From: Herbaspirillum robiniae
Lineage (GTDB): Bacteria > Pseudomonadota > Gammaproteobacteria > Burkholderiales > Burkholderiaceae_D
Assembly (NCBI RefSeq): GCF_002213415.1
Contig: NZ_NJGU01000004.1
Span: 434,001 to 498,000 of the forward strand
Length of the DNA stretch: 64,000 nt
Direction of reading: 5' to 3'
In this document: positions 38,611 through 47,189 of the stretch, piece after piece
How positions within the stretch are numbered: position 1 is the stretch's first letter
Layout of the letters: each line of letters starts with the position of its first letter
The notes under the pieces: model-generated
What the model was told of the DNA's origin: nothing
The model's input: the letters and a program-made list of their open reading frames with translations, nothing else
The model's database searches: none
Program-made: the position numbers and the translations under genes

Positions 38611-39374
38611 GCGACGCACCCATCGGATTCGAGTCGGACGCCCACCCGGTGCTGGCGATCGAAGACCTCACCGTTTCCTTCGACGGCTTCAAGGCGGTCG
38701 ACAAGCTGAACCTGTACGTGCAGCGCAATGAGGTGCGCGTGGTGATCGGGCCCAACGGCGCCGGCAAGACCACGGTGCTGGACCTGATCTGCGGCAAGAC
38801 GCGCGCCACTTCGGGCAGCATCCGCTTCAATGACCACGAATTGACCAGGATGAGCGAGCACGCCATCGTGCGCGCCGGCGTCGGGCGCAAGTTCCAGACG
38901 CCGTCGATCTACGAGAACCTCTCGGTGTTCGAGAACCTGGAGATGTCGTTTCCGCGCGGCCGCAAGGTGTTCGGCGCGCTGACCTTCAAACGCTCGCCGG
39001 ACGTGGTGGAGCGGGTGGAGTCGGTAGCCGCCGAGATCTTCCTGGACGAGTTCCTGCATACCCAGGCCGACCTGCTCTCGCACGGTCAGAAGCAGTGGCT
39101 GGAGATCGGCATGCTGCTGATGCAGGATCCGGAGCTGCTGATGCTCGACGAGCCGGTGGCCGGCATGAGCGTCTCCGAACGCGAGAAGACCGCGCAACTG
39201 CTGGGACGCATCAGCCAGGGGCGCTCGGTGGTGGTGATCGAGCACGACATGGATTTCGTCAAGAGCATCGCGCACAAGGTCACGGTGTTGCACCAGGGAA
39301 AGATCCTGGCCGAGGGCAGCATGGACAAGGTGCAGTCCGACCCCAAGGTCATCGACGTCTATCTCGGCCACTAA
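38607..39374 (+). CDS. urtD: Urea/amide ABC transporter ATP-binding protein
   Basis: 255-residue LivG-type ATPase. Walker A is IGPNGAGKTTVLDLICGKT, Q-loop VGRKFQTPSIYENLSVFENL, signature LSHGQKQWLEIGMLLMQDPE, Walker B LLMLDEPVAGMS and the H-loop VVVIEHDMDFV. ATG 38607 overlaps the urtC stop. The serine-glycine signature is LSHGQ, normal for UrtD. A 129-bp gap with a long inverted repeat separates it from urtE. Confidence 0.95.
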   Translation: MSDAPIGFESDAHPVLAIEDLTVSFDGFKAVDKLNLYVQRNEVRVVIGPNGAGKTTVLDLICGKTRATSGSIRFNDHELTRMSEHAIVRAGVGRKFQTPSIYENLSVFENLEMSFPRGRKVFGALTFKRSPDVVERVESVAAEIFLDEFLHTQADLLSHGQKQWLEIGMLLMQDPELLMLDEPVAGMSVSEREKTAQLLGRISQGRSVVVIEHDMDFVKSIAHKVTVLHQGKILAEGSMDKVQSDPKVIDVYLGH

Positions 39375-39377
39375 CGG

Positions 39378-39480
39378 GAGTGGCTGGAAAAACGCCGCTG
39401 GACTGCGTTGCTGCCTCCTTGCCGTGCTCATGCACTGTCTGCGTCGGCGCGCCTTGCCAGCGACGTTTTGCCAGCCACTC
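39378..39480. repeat. Long imperfect inverted repeat between urtD and urtE
   Basis: Two 24-base arms, 39378-39401 and 39457-39480, are complementary with two mismatches (GAGTGGCTGG...CCAGCCACTC at the outer ends) and enclose 55 bases. No T-tract follows. It fills most of the urtD-urtE gap and looks like a mobile hairpin element that inserted in the operon; it may tune or stabilise the transcript. Confidence 0.7.
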
Positions 39481-39503
39481 TGAGAATATTTGAGGAGAGC
39501 TTC

Positions 39504-40193
39504 ATGTTCAAAGTCTCGCAACTCGCCTCCGGCTACGGTCAGAGCGCGGTCATCCACGACATCAACCTGTCGGTGGCGAAGGAGGAAATCGTCGCCGTCA
39601 TGGGCCGCAACGGCATGGGCAAGACCACGCTGTTCAAGACCCTGATGGGCATTTTGCCGCTGCGCGGCGGCAGCATCAGTATCGACGGCGTCGAGCTGGG
39701 CGGCATGGAAAGCCACCAGCGCGTGGCGCGCGGCGTGGCCTATGTGCCGCAGGGGCGCATGATCTTTCCCGGCATGACGGTGCTGGAAAACATCCAGACC
39801 GGCCTCGGGCCGGCCGCGCGCGGCAAGGTGCCAGACGAACTCTACGCGCTGTTCCCGGTGCTCTACGACATGCGCACCCGCAAGGGCGGCAACCTCTCCG
39901 GCGGGCAGCAGCAGCAGCTGGCCATCGCCCGCGCGCTGGCGACCAATCCGCGCGTGCTGCTGCTGGACGAGCCGACCGAAGGCATCCAGCCCTCCATCAT
40001 CAAGGACATTGCGCGCAGCCTGAAGGAGATCCGCAAGATCCGCGAGCTGACCATCATCGTCTCGGAGCAGGTGCTCAGCTTCACGCTGGAGATCGCCGAC
40101 CGCTTCCTGGTGATCGACAAGGGCCGCTTCGTCTACGAAGACACGCGCGACCACGTCGATGCGCCGACCATCAGCAAGTACCTGTCCGTATAA
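39504..40193 (+). CDS. urtE: Urea/amide ABC transporter ATP-binding protein
   Basis: 229-residue LivF-type ATPase. ATG 39504 follows GAGGAGAG. Walker A VMGRNGMGKTTLFKTLMGIL, Q-loop region YVPQGRMIFPGMTVLENIQT, signature LSGGQQQQLAIARALATNPR, Walker B LLLDEPTEGIQPSI. Fifth component of the Urt transporter. The preceding frame (from 39408) runs through the inverted repeat and is not coding. Confidence 0.95.
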   Translation: MFKVSQLASGYGQSAVIHDINLSVAKEEIVAVMGRNGMGKTTLFKTLMGILPLRGGSISIDGVELGGMESHQRVARGVAYVPQGRMIFPGMTVLENIQTGLGPAARGKVPDELYALFPVLYDMRTRKGGNLSGGQQQQLAIARALATNPRVLLLDEPTEGIQPSIIKDIARSLKEIRKIRELTIIVSEQVLSFTLEIADRFLVIDKGRFVYEDTRDHVDAPTISKYLSV

Positions 40194-40232
40194 GCGAATT
40201 CTTTACCGCAGCTTTTGCAAAGGAGTGAAACC

Positions 40233-41255
40233 ATGAGGCATGGAGACATATCGAGCAGCAAGGATGCCGTCGGCGTGGCGGTGGTCAACTACAAGATGCC
40301 GCGCCTGCACAATCGCAGCGAAGTGCTGGACAACGCCAGGAAGATCGCCGCCATGCTGGTGGGCATGAAGCAGGGCCTGCCTGGGCTGGACCTGGTCGTG
40401 TTCCCCGAGTATTCCACCCACGGGATCATGTACGACGAGGCCGAGATGTATGAGACCGCCGCCGCCGTGCCGGGAGATGAGACCCGCATATTCTCCGAGG
40501 CTTGCCGCATCGCCGGCGTGTGGGGCGTGTTCTCGCTGACCGGCGAGCGCCATGAAGAGCATCCACGCAAGGCGCCATACAACACGCTGGTGCTGATCAA
40601 CGACCAGGGCGAGATCGTGCAGAAGTACCGCAAGATCATGCCGTGGACGCCGATCGAGGGCTGGTATCCGGGCGACGCCACCTATGTCTGCGACGGCCCC
40701 AAGGGCTTGAAGATCAGCCTGATCATCTGCGACGACGGTAACTATCCAGAGATCTGGCGCGACTGCGCCATGAAGGGCGCCGAACTGATCGTGCGCTGCC
40801 AGGGCTACATGTATCCGGCCAAAGAGCAGCAGGTGTTGGTGGCCAAGGCGATGGCGTGGATGAACAACGTCTACGTCGCTGTCGCCAACGCGGCTGGCTT
40901 TGACGGCGTGTATTCCTATTTCGGCCATTCGGCCATCGTCGGCTTCGACGGTCGCACGCTGGGCGAATGCGGCACCGAGGAAATGGGCATCCAGTACGCC
41001 GAGCTGTCGGTGGGCGCAATCCGCGACGCGCGCCGCAACTGGCAGTCGCAGAACCATCTCTTCAAGCTGCTGCACCGCGGCTACACCGGCAAGATCAATT
41101 CCGGCGAATCGCCGGCCGGCGTGGCCGACTGCCCGTTCGACTTCTACAAGACATGGGTCACCGACCCACAGGGCGCGCGCGAGCAGGCCGAGGCCATCAC
41201 GCGCCGGAGCGCCGGCACGCCGGAGTGCCCGGTGCCGGGCATTCCAGCCCAATGA
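40233..41255 (+). CDS. amiE: Aliphatic amidase
   Basis: 340-residue nitrilase-superfamily amidase that hydrolyses short aliphatic amides (acetamide, propionamide) to acid and ammonia. The start [20 protein letters not shown] is nearly identical to Pseudomonas aeruginosa AmiE as I remember it. The Cys-Glu-Lys catalytic residues fall at the same numbers: Glu59 (VVFPEYS), Lys134 (KYRKIMPW), Cys166 (IICDDGN). ATG 40233 has AAAGGAG upstream. It lies 39 bp behind urtE, so probably in the same operon; this supports amides as transporter substrates. Confidence 0.95.
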   Translation: MRHGDISSSKDAVGVAVVNYKMPRLHNRSEVLDNARKIAAMLVGMKQGLPGLDLVVFPEYSTHGIMYDEAEMYETAAAVPGDETRIFSEACRIAGVWGVFSLTGERHEEHPRKAPYNTLVLINDQGEIVQKYRKIMPWTPIEGWYPGDATYVCDGPKGLKISLIICDDGNYPEIWRDCAMKGAELIVRCQGYMYPAKEQQVLVAKAMAWMNNVYVAVANAAGFDGVYSYFGHSAIVGFDGRTLGECGTEEMGIQYAELSVGAIRDARRNWQSQNHLFKLLHRGYTGKINSGESPAGVADCPFDFYKTWVTDPQGAREQAEAITRRSAGTPECPVPGIPAQ

Positions 41256-41322
41256 GCCTGCCGGCAGGTGCACAGCACACCAGAAGCAGCAACACCACGA
41301 ACCACACCCCCAAGGAGATCGC

Positions 41323-42501
41323 ATGCAAAACTTCAAGATCAAGCCCGGCGTACCGCTGGCAGAGCAGCCTGAACTCGGACACAACCGCTGGCACCCGGAC
41401 CTGCCGTTCCTGGCGTCGGTCAAGCCGGGAGAATCGATACTGATCGAATCGCTGGATTTCCTCGACGCCCAGATCAAGGACGCCGATGACGTCTCCGATG
41501 TCAAAAATGTCGACCTGACGCGCGCCCATCCGTTGACCGGCCCGTTCCACGTCGAAGGCGCCGAACCGGGCGACCTGCTGGTGATCGACCTGCTGGACAT
41601 CAAGCCGGTGACGCCGGTCGGTTTCTCCGGCGTGTTCGCCAAGGAGAACGGCGGCGGTTTCCTGGCCGACTACTTCCCCGAGGCCGACAAGGCGATCTGG
41701 GACCTGAAAGGTCTGTACGCCACTTCGCGCCACATTCCCGGCGTGCGTATCGCCGGCCTGACTCACCCGGGGCTGATGGGTTGCCTGCCGTCGCATGACC
41801 TGCTGGCCGAATGGAACCGCCGGGAGGCGCCGCTGGCGGCCAAGGGCCTTGCCAAGCCGCCCGATCCGGGCACCGCGGTGCTGCGCGGCCTGACCGGCGC
41901 CAAGTTCGACGAGATGGCCAAGATCGCGGCGCGTACCGTGCCTCCACGCGAGCATGGCGGCAACACCGACATCAAGGATCTGTCGGCCGGTACGCGTATC
42001 TTCTTCCCGGTGTACGTGAAGGGCGCCGGCTTCTCGATGGGCGACCTGCATTTCTCGCAAGGCGACGGCGAGATCGGTTTCTGCGGCGCCATCGAGATGG
42101 ATGGGGTGAGCCACGTCGGCTTCGACCTGATCAAGGGTGGCATGGCGAAGTACAACATCACTTCGCCGATCTTCATGCCCAGCATCGTCAAGCCGCATTA
42201 TGAGCAGTGGCTGACGTTCGAAGGCATCAGCGTCGAGAACGGCACCAACTACTACCTGGACGCCACGGTGGCTTACCGCCAGGCCTGCCTGAAGGCGATC
42301 GACTACCTGACCCACTTCGGCTACACCGGCAGCCAGGCCTACATGCTGCTCACCGCCGCTCCGGTGGAAGGGCGCATCGGCGGCATCGTCGACATCCCCA
42401 ACTGCGCCTGCACGGTGGCCTTGCCGACCTCGATCTTCGACCAGGACATCACCCCCAAGGGCATGCTCAACGACGACTCCTACTGGGGGCGCAAGCGCTA
42501 G
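41323..42501 (+). CDS. fmdA: Formamidase / acetamidase family enzyme
   Basis: 392-residue FmdA/AmdA family metal-dependent amidase, unrelated in sequence to AmiE. Signatures: HPLTGPFHVEGAEPGDLLVI, IPGVRIAGLTHPGLMGCLPS, ARTVPPREHGGNTDIKDLSA, GDLHFSQGDGEIGFCGAIEM, and DIPNCACTVALPTSIF. ATG 41323 has AAGGAG upstream. It releases ammonia and formate from formamide. Two unrelated amidases in tandem widen the substrate range. Confidence 0.94.
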   Translation: MQNFKIKPGVPLAEQPELGHNRWHPDLPFLASVKPGESILIESLDFLDAQIKDADDVSDVKNVDLTRAHPLTGPFHVEGAEPGDLLVIDLLDIKPVTPVGFSGVFAKENGGGFLADYFPEADKAIWDLKGLYATSRHIPGVRIAGLTHPGLMGCLPSHDLLAEWNRREAPLAAKGLAKPPDPGTAVLRGLTGAKFDEMAKIAARTVPPREHGGNTDIKDLSAGTRIFFPVYVKGAGFSMGDLHFSQGDGEIGFCGAIEMDGVSHVGFDLIKGGMAKYNITSPIFMPSIVKPHYEQWLTFEGISVENGTNYYLDATVAYRQACLKAIDYLTHFGYTGSQAYMLLTAAPVEGRIGGIVDIPNCACTVALPTSIFDQDITPKGMLNDDSYWGRKR

Positions 42502-42584
42502 CGCCGACATGGCCGCCCGCGGATCCGGCGAACCGGATTCGCGGCGACCGTGGTTCATTTCCGCAACGACATAAGGAGAGGCAA

Positions 42585-42881
42585 ATGCCCCTGTACGATA
42601 TCCGCTGCAGCCACTGCGAAGGCATCTTTGAGAAGTTCCTCAGCATGCAGGCGCTGCATGGCGAGGTGGCTTGTCCTTATTGCAAGCAGGAGACTGCAGC
42701 CGCGCCCTTGTTGACGGGCGGGCGAGTGGGCTTGCAGGTGAGGGAACGCTGGCGGCCGCGCAATGGCGCCGAGCAACTGGCCGGGCAGGGCGCCGCCGGC
42801 CCGGGCGCGCACGCGGGCGCGGCGCGCAGCAGCGTGCTGCACAACTGCAAGGGACACAGCTGCAGCATCTGCGCGACCTGA
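42585..42881 (+). CDS. fmdB: FmdB-type zinc-ribbon protein
   Basis: 98 residues. N-terminal FmdB zinc ribbon with Cys8, Cys11, Cys30 and Cys33 (YDIRCSHC, VACPYCKQ). The middle is low-complexity Gly/Ala-rich, and the C-terminus adds three more cysteines (HNCKGHSCSICAT). FmdB was described as a regulator in methylotroph amide operons; its mechanism is not known to me. ATAAGGAGAG precedes ATG 42585. Last gene of the urt-amidase run, ending 13 bp from a convergent gene. Confidence 0.85.
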   Translation: MPLYDIRCSHCEGIFEKFLSMQALHGEVACPYCKQETAAAPLLTGGRVGLQVRERWRPRNGAEQLAGQGAAGPGAHAGAARSSVLHNCKGHSCSICAT

Positions 42882-42894
42882 GCGGGCGCGGTGC

Positions 42895-43125
42895 TCAGGC
42901 CAGCCTTGCGATCAGAAGGGCCAGCCCGATCACGCACAGCAGGCCGACGAATGCCACCAGCTCGAATTCGGGAAAGCCTTGCCGGGCGTGTCGGCGCAAG
43001 TGGTCCAGGCGCGGATAGCGGCCCAGCGTGAGCACCTTCAGCGCCACGTTGCCGATGGCATAGAACACGGTGTAGAAGAGCAGGCTGCGCAGCAGCGCGC
43101 CGAAGCATCCGAAGAGCGCCTCCAT
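42895..43125 (-). CDS. Small two-helix membrane protein
   Basis: 76 residues with two hydrophobic segments (LLRSLLFYTVFYAIGNVALK and LVAFVGLLCVIGLALLIARL) joined by a basic loop (RYPRLDHLRRHARQG). The Shine-Dalgarno AAGGAGG lies in the 11-bp gap after the HDOD gene, so the two are cotranscribed. Function not recognised. Confidence 0.75.
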   Translation of the reverse strand: MEALFGCFGALLRSLLFYTVFYAIGNVALKVLTLGRYPRLDHLRRHARQGFPEFELVAFVGLLCVIGLALLIARLA

Positions 43126-43136
43126 CGGCCGCCTCC

Positions 43137-44009
43137 TTATTCCAGCATGGCGTCCAGTCCGGCCGACAATTCCTTCAGCGCCGGCATCGCCAGGTCCGCC
43201 TTGTCTGCCGCATGCTTGACCAGCAACGGCGTCCAGGCCGGATCCACGCCCAGTTTCTTGGCCACCTGCGCCGGATAGCAGGCGCGCGCGGCGTCATCGT
43301 CGAGCTTCAGGACTTCCACGCGGGCGATCCATGCGCCCAAGAGCACCCAGGCGGCGGCGCGGTCGAGCTTGCCGGTGGCCATGGGATCGGGGATGTCGCG
43401 CAGGGCCGAGGCCAGCGCGTCGGGGAAATTCCAGATCTTCGCCAGCTCGGCCGAGACGTCGGCGTAGTGGAAGCCCCAGCGTTCCTTTTCCTTGTCGGCG
43501 CGGGCGGCGTCGAGCACATTGACCTGCTTGTCCAGCGGCGCCACCTCGGCCGCCGCCACCACGTGCAGCTGCAGCTGGCCGATGCCGTGCATCATGCCGA
43601 CCGTGAAGACGGCGTCGCCGTTGTCCTGGCCATGGTCGCCGGCGTGCATGGCCAGCCAGCGCGCGGCCACCGCGGTGTAGAGGTTGTAGCGCCAGAACTG
43701 CGGCAGGTCCATGCCCTTGGTGTTCTTGAAGGCGGCCACCATGCCGTTGCCCAGCACCAGGTTGCGCACCATCACGAAACCCAGCATGCGCAGCGCATCG
43801 TCGACCGTGCCGACGGTGCGCGAGACGTGGAAGAAAGCGGAGTTGGCCAGCCGCAGCAGCTTGGCCGAGAGCGCCGGGTCGGCGGCGATCTGGCGCGCGA
43901 TGTCGGCGGAGGAGACGTCTTCGGAATTGAAGCTGGCAATCAGTTGCTGGACCACCTTCGGTACGGTCGGCAACTTGCCGGGTTGGTCGACCAGGCTCTT
44001 GAGCTCCAT
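43137..44009 (-). CDS. HDOD-domain signalling protein
   Basis: 290 residues, cytoplasmic. HDOD domain over most of the length: LPTVPKVVQQLIASFNSEDV, ARQIAADPALSAKLLRLANS, TVDDALRMLGFVMVRNLVLG, and the degenerate HD-like region TVGMMHGIGQLQLHVVAAAE (His retained, no full HD metal site). Such proteins act in signalling rather than as phosphodiesterases. ATG 44009 follows CGGAGGAA; the open frame upstream to 44234 crosses the divergent promoter region and is not used. Confidence 0.88.
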   Translation of the reverse strand: MELKSLVDQPGKLPTVPKVVQQLIASFNSEDVSSADIARQIAADPALSAKLLRLANSAFFHVSRTVGTVDDALRMLGFVMVRNLVLGNGMVAAFKNTKGMDLPQFWRYNLYTAVAARWLAMHAGDHGQDNGDAVFTVGMMHGIGQLQLHVVAAAEVAPLDKQVNVLDAARADKEKERWGFHYADVSAELAKIWNFPDALASALRDIPDPMATGKLDRAAAWVLLGAWIARVEVLKLDDDAARACYPAQVAKKLGVDPAWTPLLVKHAADKADLAMPALKELSAGLDAMLE

Positions 44010-44139
44010 GAAGATTCCTCCGTGCAATTGTTTTATGGTCAATACCGGGAAATGCGGTTCCATTGTCGCAGAGATCGTGCGATTTGCCGTGGCCTTTCTC
44101 CGTATCATGGAGCTGACCAACATCCCTGGGAGGGAGCAC

Positions 44140-46662
44140 ATGGCAAGCCGCAAGAAACCCGCCGACCACGTCGCCGAGCACGCCGCCGAAGCCGCAACCG
44201 CGCAGCAGGCGGGCGCCGGATGGGGCGACGTCAACGCCTACCTGACCGATTCCATGCAGCGCACCTTCCTGTTCCTGGATACGCTGTTGGATCGCGGCAA
44301 CGATTATCTCGAGCACCTGGAGCAGGGCACGCCGCCGCTGTTGAAATTCGATCATGAGCTGGTGGTGGACGGCCACGACCTGCCGCAGCCGTGCAATTAC
44401 GCGTTGCTGCGCCTGCAGCCGCCGCCGGGCCTGCCGGTCGATCCGCAGGCGCGGCCGGTGGTGGTGGTCGATCCGCGCGCGGGCCATGGCCCGGGCATCG
44501 GCGGCTTCAAGTTCGACTCCGAGGTGGGCATGGCGATGAAGGCCGGCCATACCGTGTATTTCGTCACCTTCCGGCCCGAGCCGGAGGACGGCCAGACGCT
44601 GACCTCGGTGATGGATGCCGAGGCCAGCTTCCTGGAAGAAGTGATCCGCCGCCACCCGCAGTGCAAGGCCAAGCCGGTGGTGATCGGCAACTGCCAGGCC
44701 GGCTGGGCGATGATGACGCTGGACGCGGTGCGCCCCGAGCTCTTCGGCCCGCTGATGATGGTGGGCGCGCCGGCCTCCTACTGGGCCGGCAGCTCGACCC
44801 TGAACCCGATGCGCTACAGCGGCGCCACGCTGGGCGGGACCTGGCTGGCCTCGCTGGCGGCCGACCTCGGCGCCGACCGTTTCGACGGCGCCTACCTGGT
44901 GGAGAACTTCGAGAAACTCAATCCCGCCAACACCTTCTGGAACAAGTACTACAACCTCTGGTCCTCGGTCGACACCGAGGCGCCGCGCTTCCTCGAGTTC
45001 GAGCGCTGGTGGGGCGGCTTCTTCCGCATGACCGGGGCCGAGATCGAGTCCATCACCGAGAACCTGTTCGTCGGCAACAAGCTGGCGCGCGGCGAACTGA
45101 TGGTCAAGGGCGCGCCGGTCAACCTGCGCGACATCACCTCGCCCATCGTGGTGTTCGCCTCCTGGGGCGACAACATCACGCCGCCGCCGCAGGCGCTGAA
45201 CTGGATCATCGACGCCTGGGGCGACGAGCGCGCCATCGCCGCCGCCGGCCGCACCATCATCTACGTGCTGCACGAGAGCGTGGGCCACCTGGGCATCTTC
45301 GTGGGCGGTTCGGTGGCGCTGAAGGAGCACGACCAGCTGGTGAGCTCGCTGGACGTGATCGAAAGCCTGCCGCCCGGCCTCTACGAGATGAAACTCGAGC
45401 GCAAGGACGGCAAGGAAACCCAGCGCTGGGATGAACTGGAGCCGGGCGACTACACCGTGCACTACGAGCACCGCACGATGGAGGACATCCGCAGGATCAA
45501 TCCCGAGGGGCGCGAGGAAGAGTCGGTGTTTTCCACCATCAGCCAGTGGTCGGAGATCAACTCCAGGCTCTACAAGACCTGGCTGCGCCCCTGGGTGCGC
45601 ATGGCCGCCACGCCGGCGACGGCGGGCGCGCTGATGCAATTCAACGCGATGCGCATGCAGCGCAAGCTGTTCTCGGACAACCATCCCGCCGCGGCTTTCA
45701 TCCGCCAGCAGGCGGCCGACGCGCGCGCCAAGCGCGTGCAGCTACCGCAGGACCATCCGCTCAAACAGTTCGAGCAGCGCATGGCCCAGCGCATCACCGA
45801 CGAGCTCAACGCCTACCGCGACCAGCGCGATGCGCGCACGGTCAAGATGACGCGCCAGTTCTTCGGCGCCAACGGCCTGGGAGCATGGCTGCCGCCGCGC
45901 GAGCCGGATGCCGAAGTGGCGCAGCGGCGCGCATTGCAGGAGCTGGGCGAATATCGCGATGCGGTGCTGGAGTCGATCGACGAGGGCGGCTTTGCCGAGG
46001 CCGTGTGCCGCATCGTGATCGCCGGCATGGTCTCCATCGGCGCCTTCGAGCGTCGCAGCCTGCGCCTGGCGCGCCTGTTGGCGCAGTTGCCCAATATGCA
46101 CGCCAGCGTTTCGCCGCAGACCAACTGGGTGCAGCTGCTGAAGGACCAGGCGCGTATCACCGCGGTGGCGCCGGTCGAGGCGCTCAACGCGCTGGAACAG
46201 ATGCTGCCCGACACCGCCACCCGCGAGCGCGCGCTGGCGCTGGCGGCGGCGGTGATGATGATCGAGCCGACGCTGGCCAATCCGCGTTCGGAGATCATCG
46301 AGTTCCTGATCGGCACGCTGGGCGTAGATCCGGACAAGGTGATCGCGCTGGCGCGCAGATTGACCGCCGCCATCGGCGAGCAGTCCGATGAGATCAGCTT
46401 GCCGGCCAGCGGGAGCCGGGCGGCGAAGCCGGTGAGGAAGACCACGGCGAAGTCGGCGCCGGTGAAGAAGGCAGAGATGAAGCCGGCGCCGGCGAAGAAA
46501 GTGCCGGTGAAGAAAGCGCCGGTGAAGAAGGCCGTCACCGCGACGGCCGCAACGGCAAAGACGAAGGCAACACCAAACGCGCCGGGCAAGACAGCGGCAA
46601 CGAGGAAAGCACCGTCAAAGGCGCCGGCGCGCACTCCCGCGAAGAAGGCGCGCGGCGCCTGA
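44140..46662 (+). CDS. DUF3141 PHA-synthase-like protein with histone-H1-like tail
   Basis: 840 residues from ATG 44140 (GGGAGGGA upstream). The first ~400 residues are an alpha/beta-hydrolase close to PHA synthases: a G-x-C-x-G box with Cys185 (VIGNCQAGW), Asp344 (FASWGDNITPP) and His383 (ESVGHLGIFVG), spaced like the PhaC Cys-Asp-His triad. It has been annotated as DUF3141 in related bacteria. A ~350-residue helical region of unknown role follows (NSRLYKTWLRPWVRMAATPA). The last ~80 residues are Lys/Ala/Pro-rich repeats (PVKKAPVKKAV, GKTAATRKAPSKAPARTPAK) resembling histone H1 or granule-associated PhaF-type tails. A PHB-granule or DNA-linked role is inferred. Confidence 0.85.
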   Translation: MASRKKPADHVAEHAAEAATAQQAGAGWGDVNAYLTDSMQRTFLFLDTLLDRGNDYLEHLEQGTPPLLKFDHELVVDGHDLPQPCNYALLRLQPPPGLPVDPQARPVVVVDPRAGHGPGIGGFKFDSEVGMAMKAGHTVYFVTFRPEPEDGQTLTSVMDAEASFLEEVIRRHPQCKAKPVVIGNCQAGWAMMTLDAVRPELFGPLMMVGAPASYWAGSSTLNPMRYSGATLGGTWLASLAADLGADRFDGAYLVENFEKLNPANTFWNKYYNLWSSVDTEAPRFLEFERWWGGFFRMTGAEIESITENLFVGNKLARGELMVKGAPVNLRDITSPIVVFASWGDNITPPPQALNWIIDAWGDERAIAAAGRTIIYVLHESVGHLGIFVGGSVALKEHDQLVSSLDVIESLPPGLYEMKLERKDGKETQRWDELEPGDYTVHYEHRTMEDIRRINPEGREEESVFSTISQWSEINSRLYKTWLRPWVRMAATPATAGALMQFNAMRMQRKLFSDNHPAAAFIRQQAADARAKRVQLPQDHPLKQFEQRMAQRITDELNAYRDQRDARTVKMTRQFFGANGLGAWLPPREPDAEVAQRRALQELGEYRDAVLESIDEGGFAEAVCRIVIAGMVSIGAFERRSLRLARLLAQLPNMHASVSPQTNWVQLLKDQARITAVAPVEALNALEQMLPDTATRERALALAAAVMMIEPTLANPRSEIIEFLIGTLGVDPDKVIALARRLTAAIGEQSDEISLPASGSRAAKPVRKTTAKSAPVKKAEMKPAPAKKVPVKKAPVKKAVTATAATAKTKATPNAPGKTAATRKAPSKAPARTPAKKARGA

Positions 46663-46677
46663 GGTTGCCGGAAGAGC

Positions 46678-46980
46678 TCAGTTGCCCGGCACCACGCAGC
46701 TGCTGACCTCGCGCTTGTCCAGCAAGGGGATGATCTGACCGAAGCCGATGCGCTGGAAGTGCTCCGAGTTGCGGTGCGCCTCGAAGCCGGCGGCATCGGT
46801 ATAGCGTTCCAGGATCACGAAGTGGCCGGGCTCGCTGGTGGAGACGAAGAAGTCGTAGTAAAGATTCGCGGGTTCGCCGCGCGAAGCCTGCGCCAGTTCG
46901 CTCAGCAAGGCCTGAACCTTGCCGGCTTCGCCCGCCTTGGCATGGTAATGGGCGATGACCTGGAAATAGGGTGTGGTCAT
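46678..46980 (-). CDS. Antibiotic-biosynthesis-monooxygenase (ABM) family protein
   Basis: 100-residue ferredoxin-like ABM domain, a putative quinol monooxygenase: FQVIAHYHAKAGEAGKVQAL, NLYYDFFVSTSEPGHFVILE, RYTDAAGFEAHRNSEHF. ATG 46980 has GGAG upstream. The frame is open to 47091, but that part is repeat. Cofactor-free oxidation of quinols is known for some members; the substrate here is unknown. Confidence 0.85.
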   Translation of the reverse strand: MTTPYFQVIAHYHAKAGEAGKVQALLSELAQASRGEPANLYYDFFVSTSEPGHFVILERYTDAAGFEAHRNSEHFQRIGFGQIIPLLDKREVSSCVVPGN

Positions 46981-47045
46981 GATTGCTCCGTAAAAAAAAT
47001 GTCGGCCAAAGGCCGTAATGTCGTTCCACTGAGCTGGAACTATCG

Positions 47046-47139
47046 CCGTCATCCTGACGAAGGTCAGGGGCCGGCGTCGTTCAGCGTCCATCCATACGCC
47101 ACGAAAGCCACTGGATCCTGACTGTCGTCAGGATGACGG
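47046..47139. repeat. REP-like inverted repeat element
   Basis: Outer arms 47046-47068 and 47117-47139 are 23 bases, complementary with two mismatches (CCGTCATCCTGACG...). Each arm can also form its own small hairpin (CCTGAC/GTCAGG). The right end CTGGATCC...GGATGACGG matches the ends of the hairpin at 36272-36300. The 46981-47189 gap holds nothing else. Confidence 0.7.
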
Positions 47140-47189
47140 GTTAAATCGTCACGTTTAACTGAACCGTATTCGTCCCGGGGCCGGGGACG

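Noticed and set aside
43294-45684. 796-residue minus-strand frame across the HDOD and DUF3141 genes
   Set aside because: It runs antisense to one clear gene and out of frame through another, crossing the divergent promoter; both real genes have strong motifs and ribosome-binding sites.
46413-46662. Lys/Ala/Pro repeat DNA at the end of the DUF3141 gene as a separate tandem repeat or minisatellite
   Set aside because: The frame is continuous with the upstream domain and the pattern is at protein level (AKK/PVKK); the DNA units are not regular enough for a minisatellite.
47107-47114. GCCACTGG, resembling the B12-box of cobalamin riboswitches
   Set aside because: Lies in a REP-like element far from cobalamin genes, with no riboswitch helices around it. 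No B12 riboswitch was found before cobJ-cobK either.
47170-47189. CGTCCC...GGGACG hairpin just after glpP as a terminator
   Set aside because: Stem of only 6 bp with no T-tract on the minus strand.
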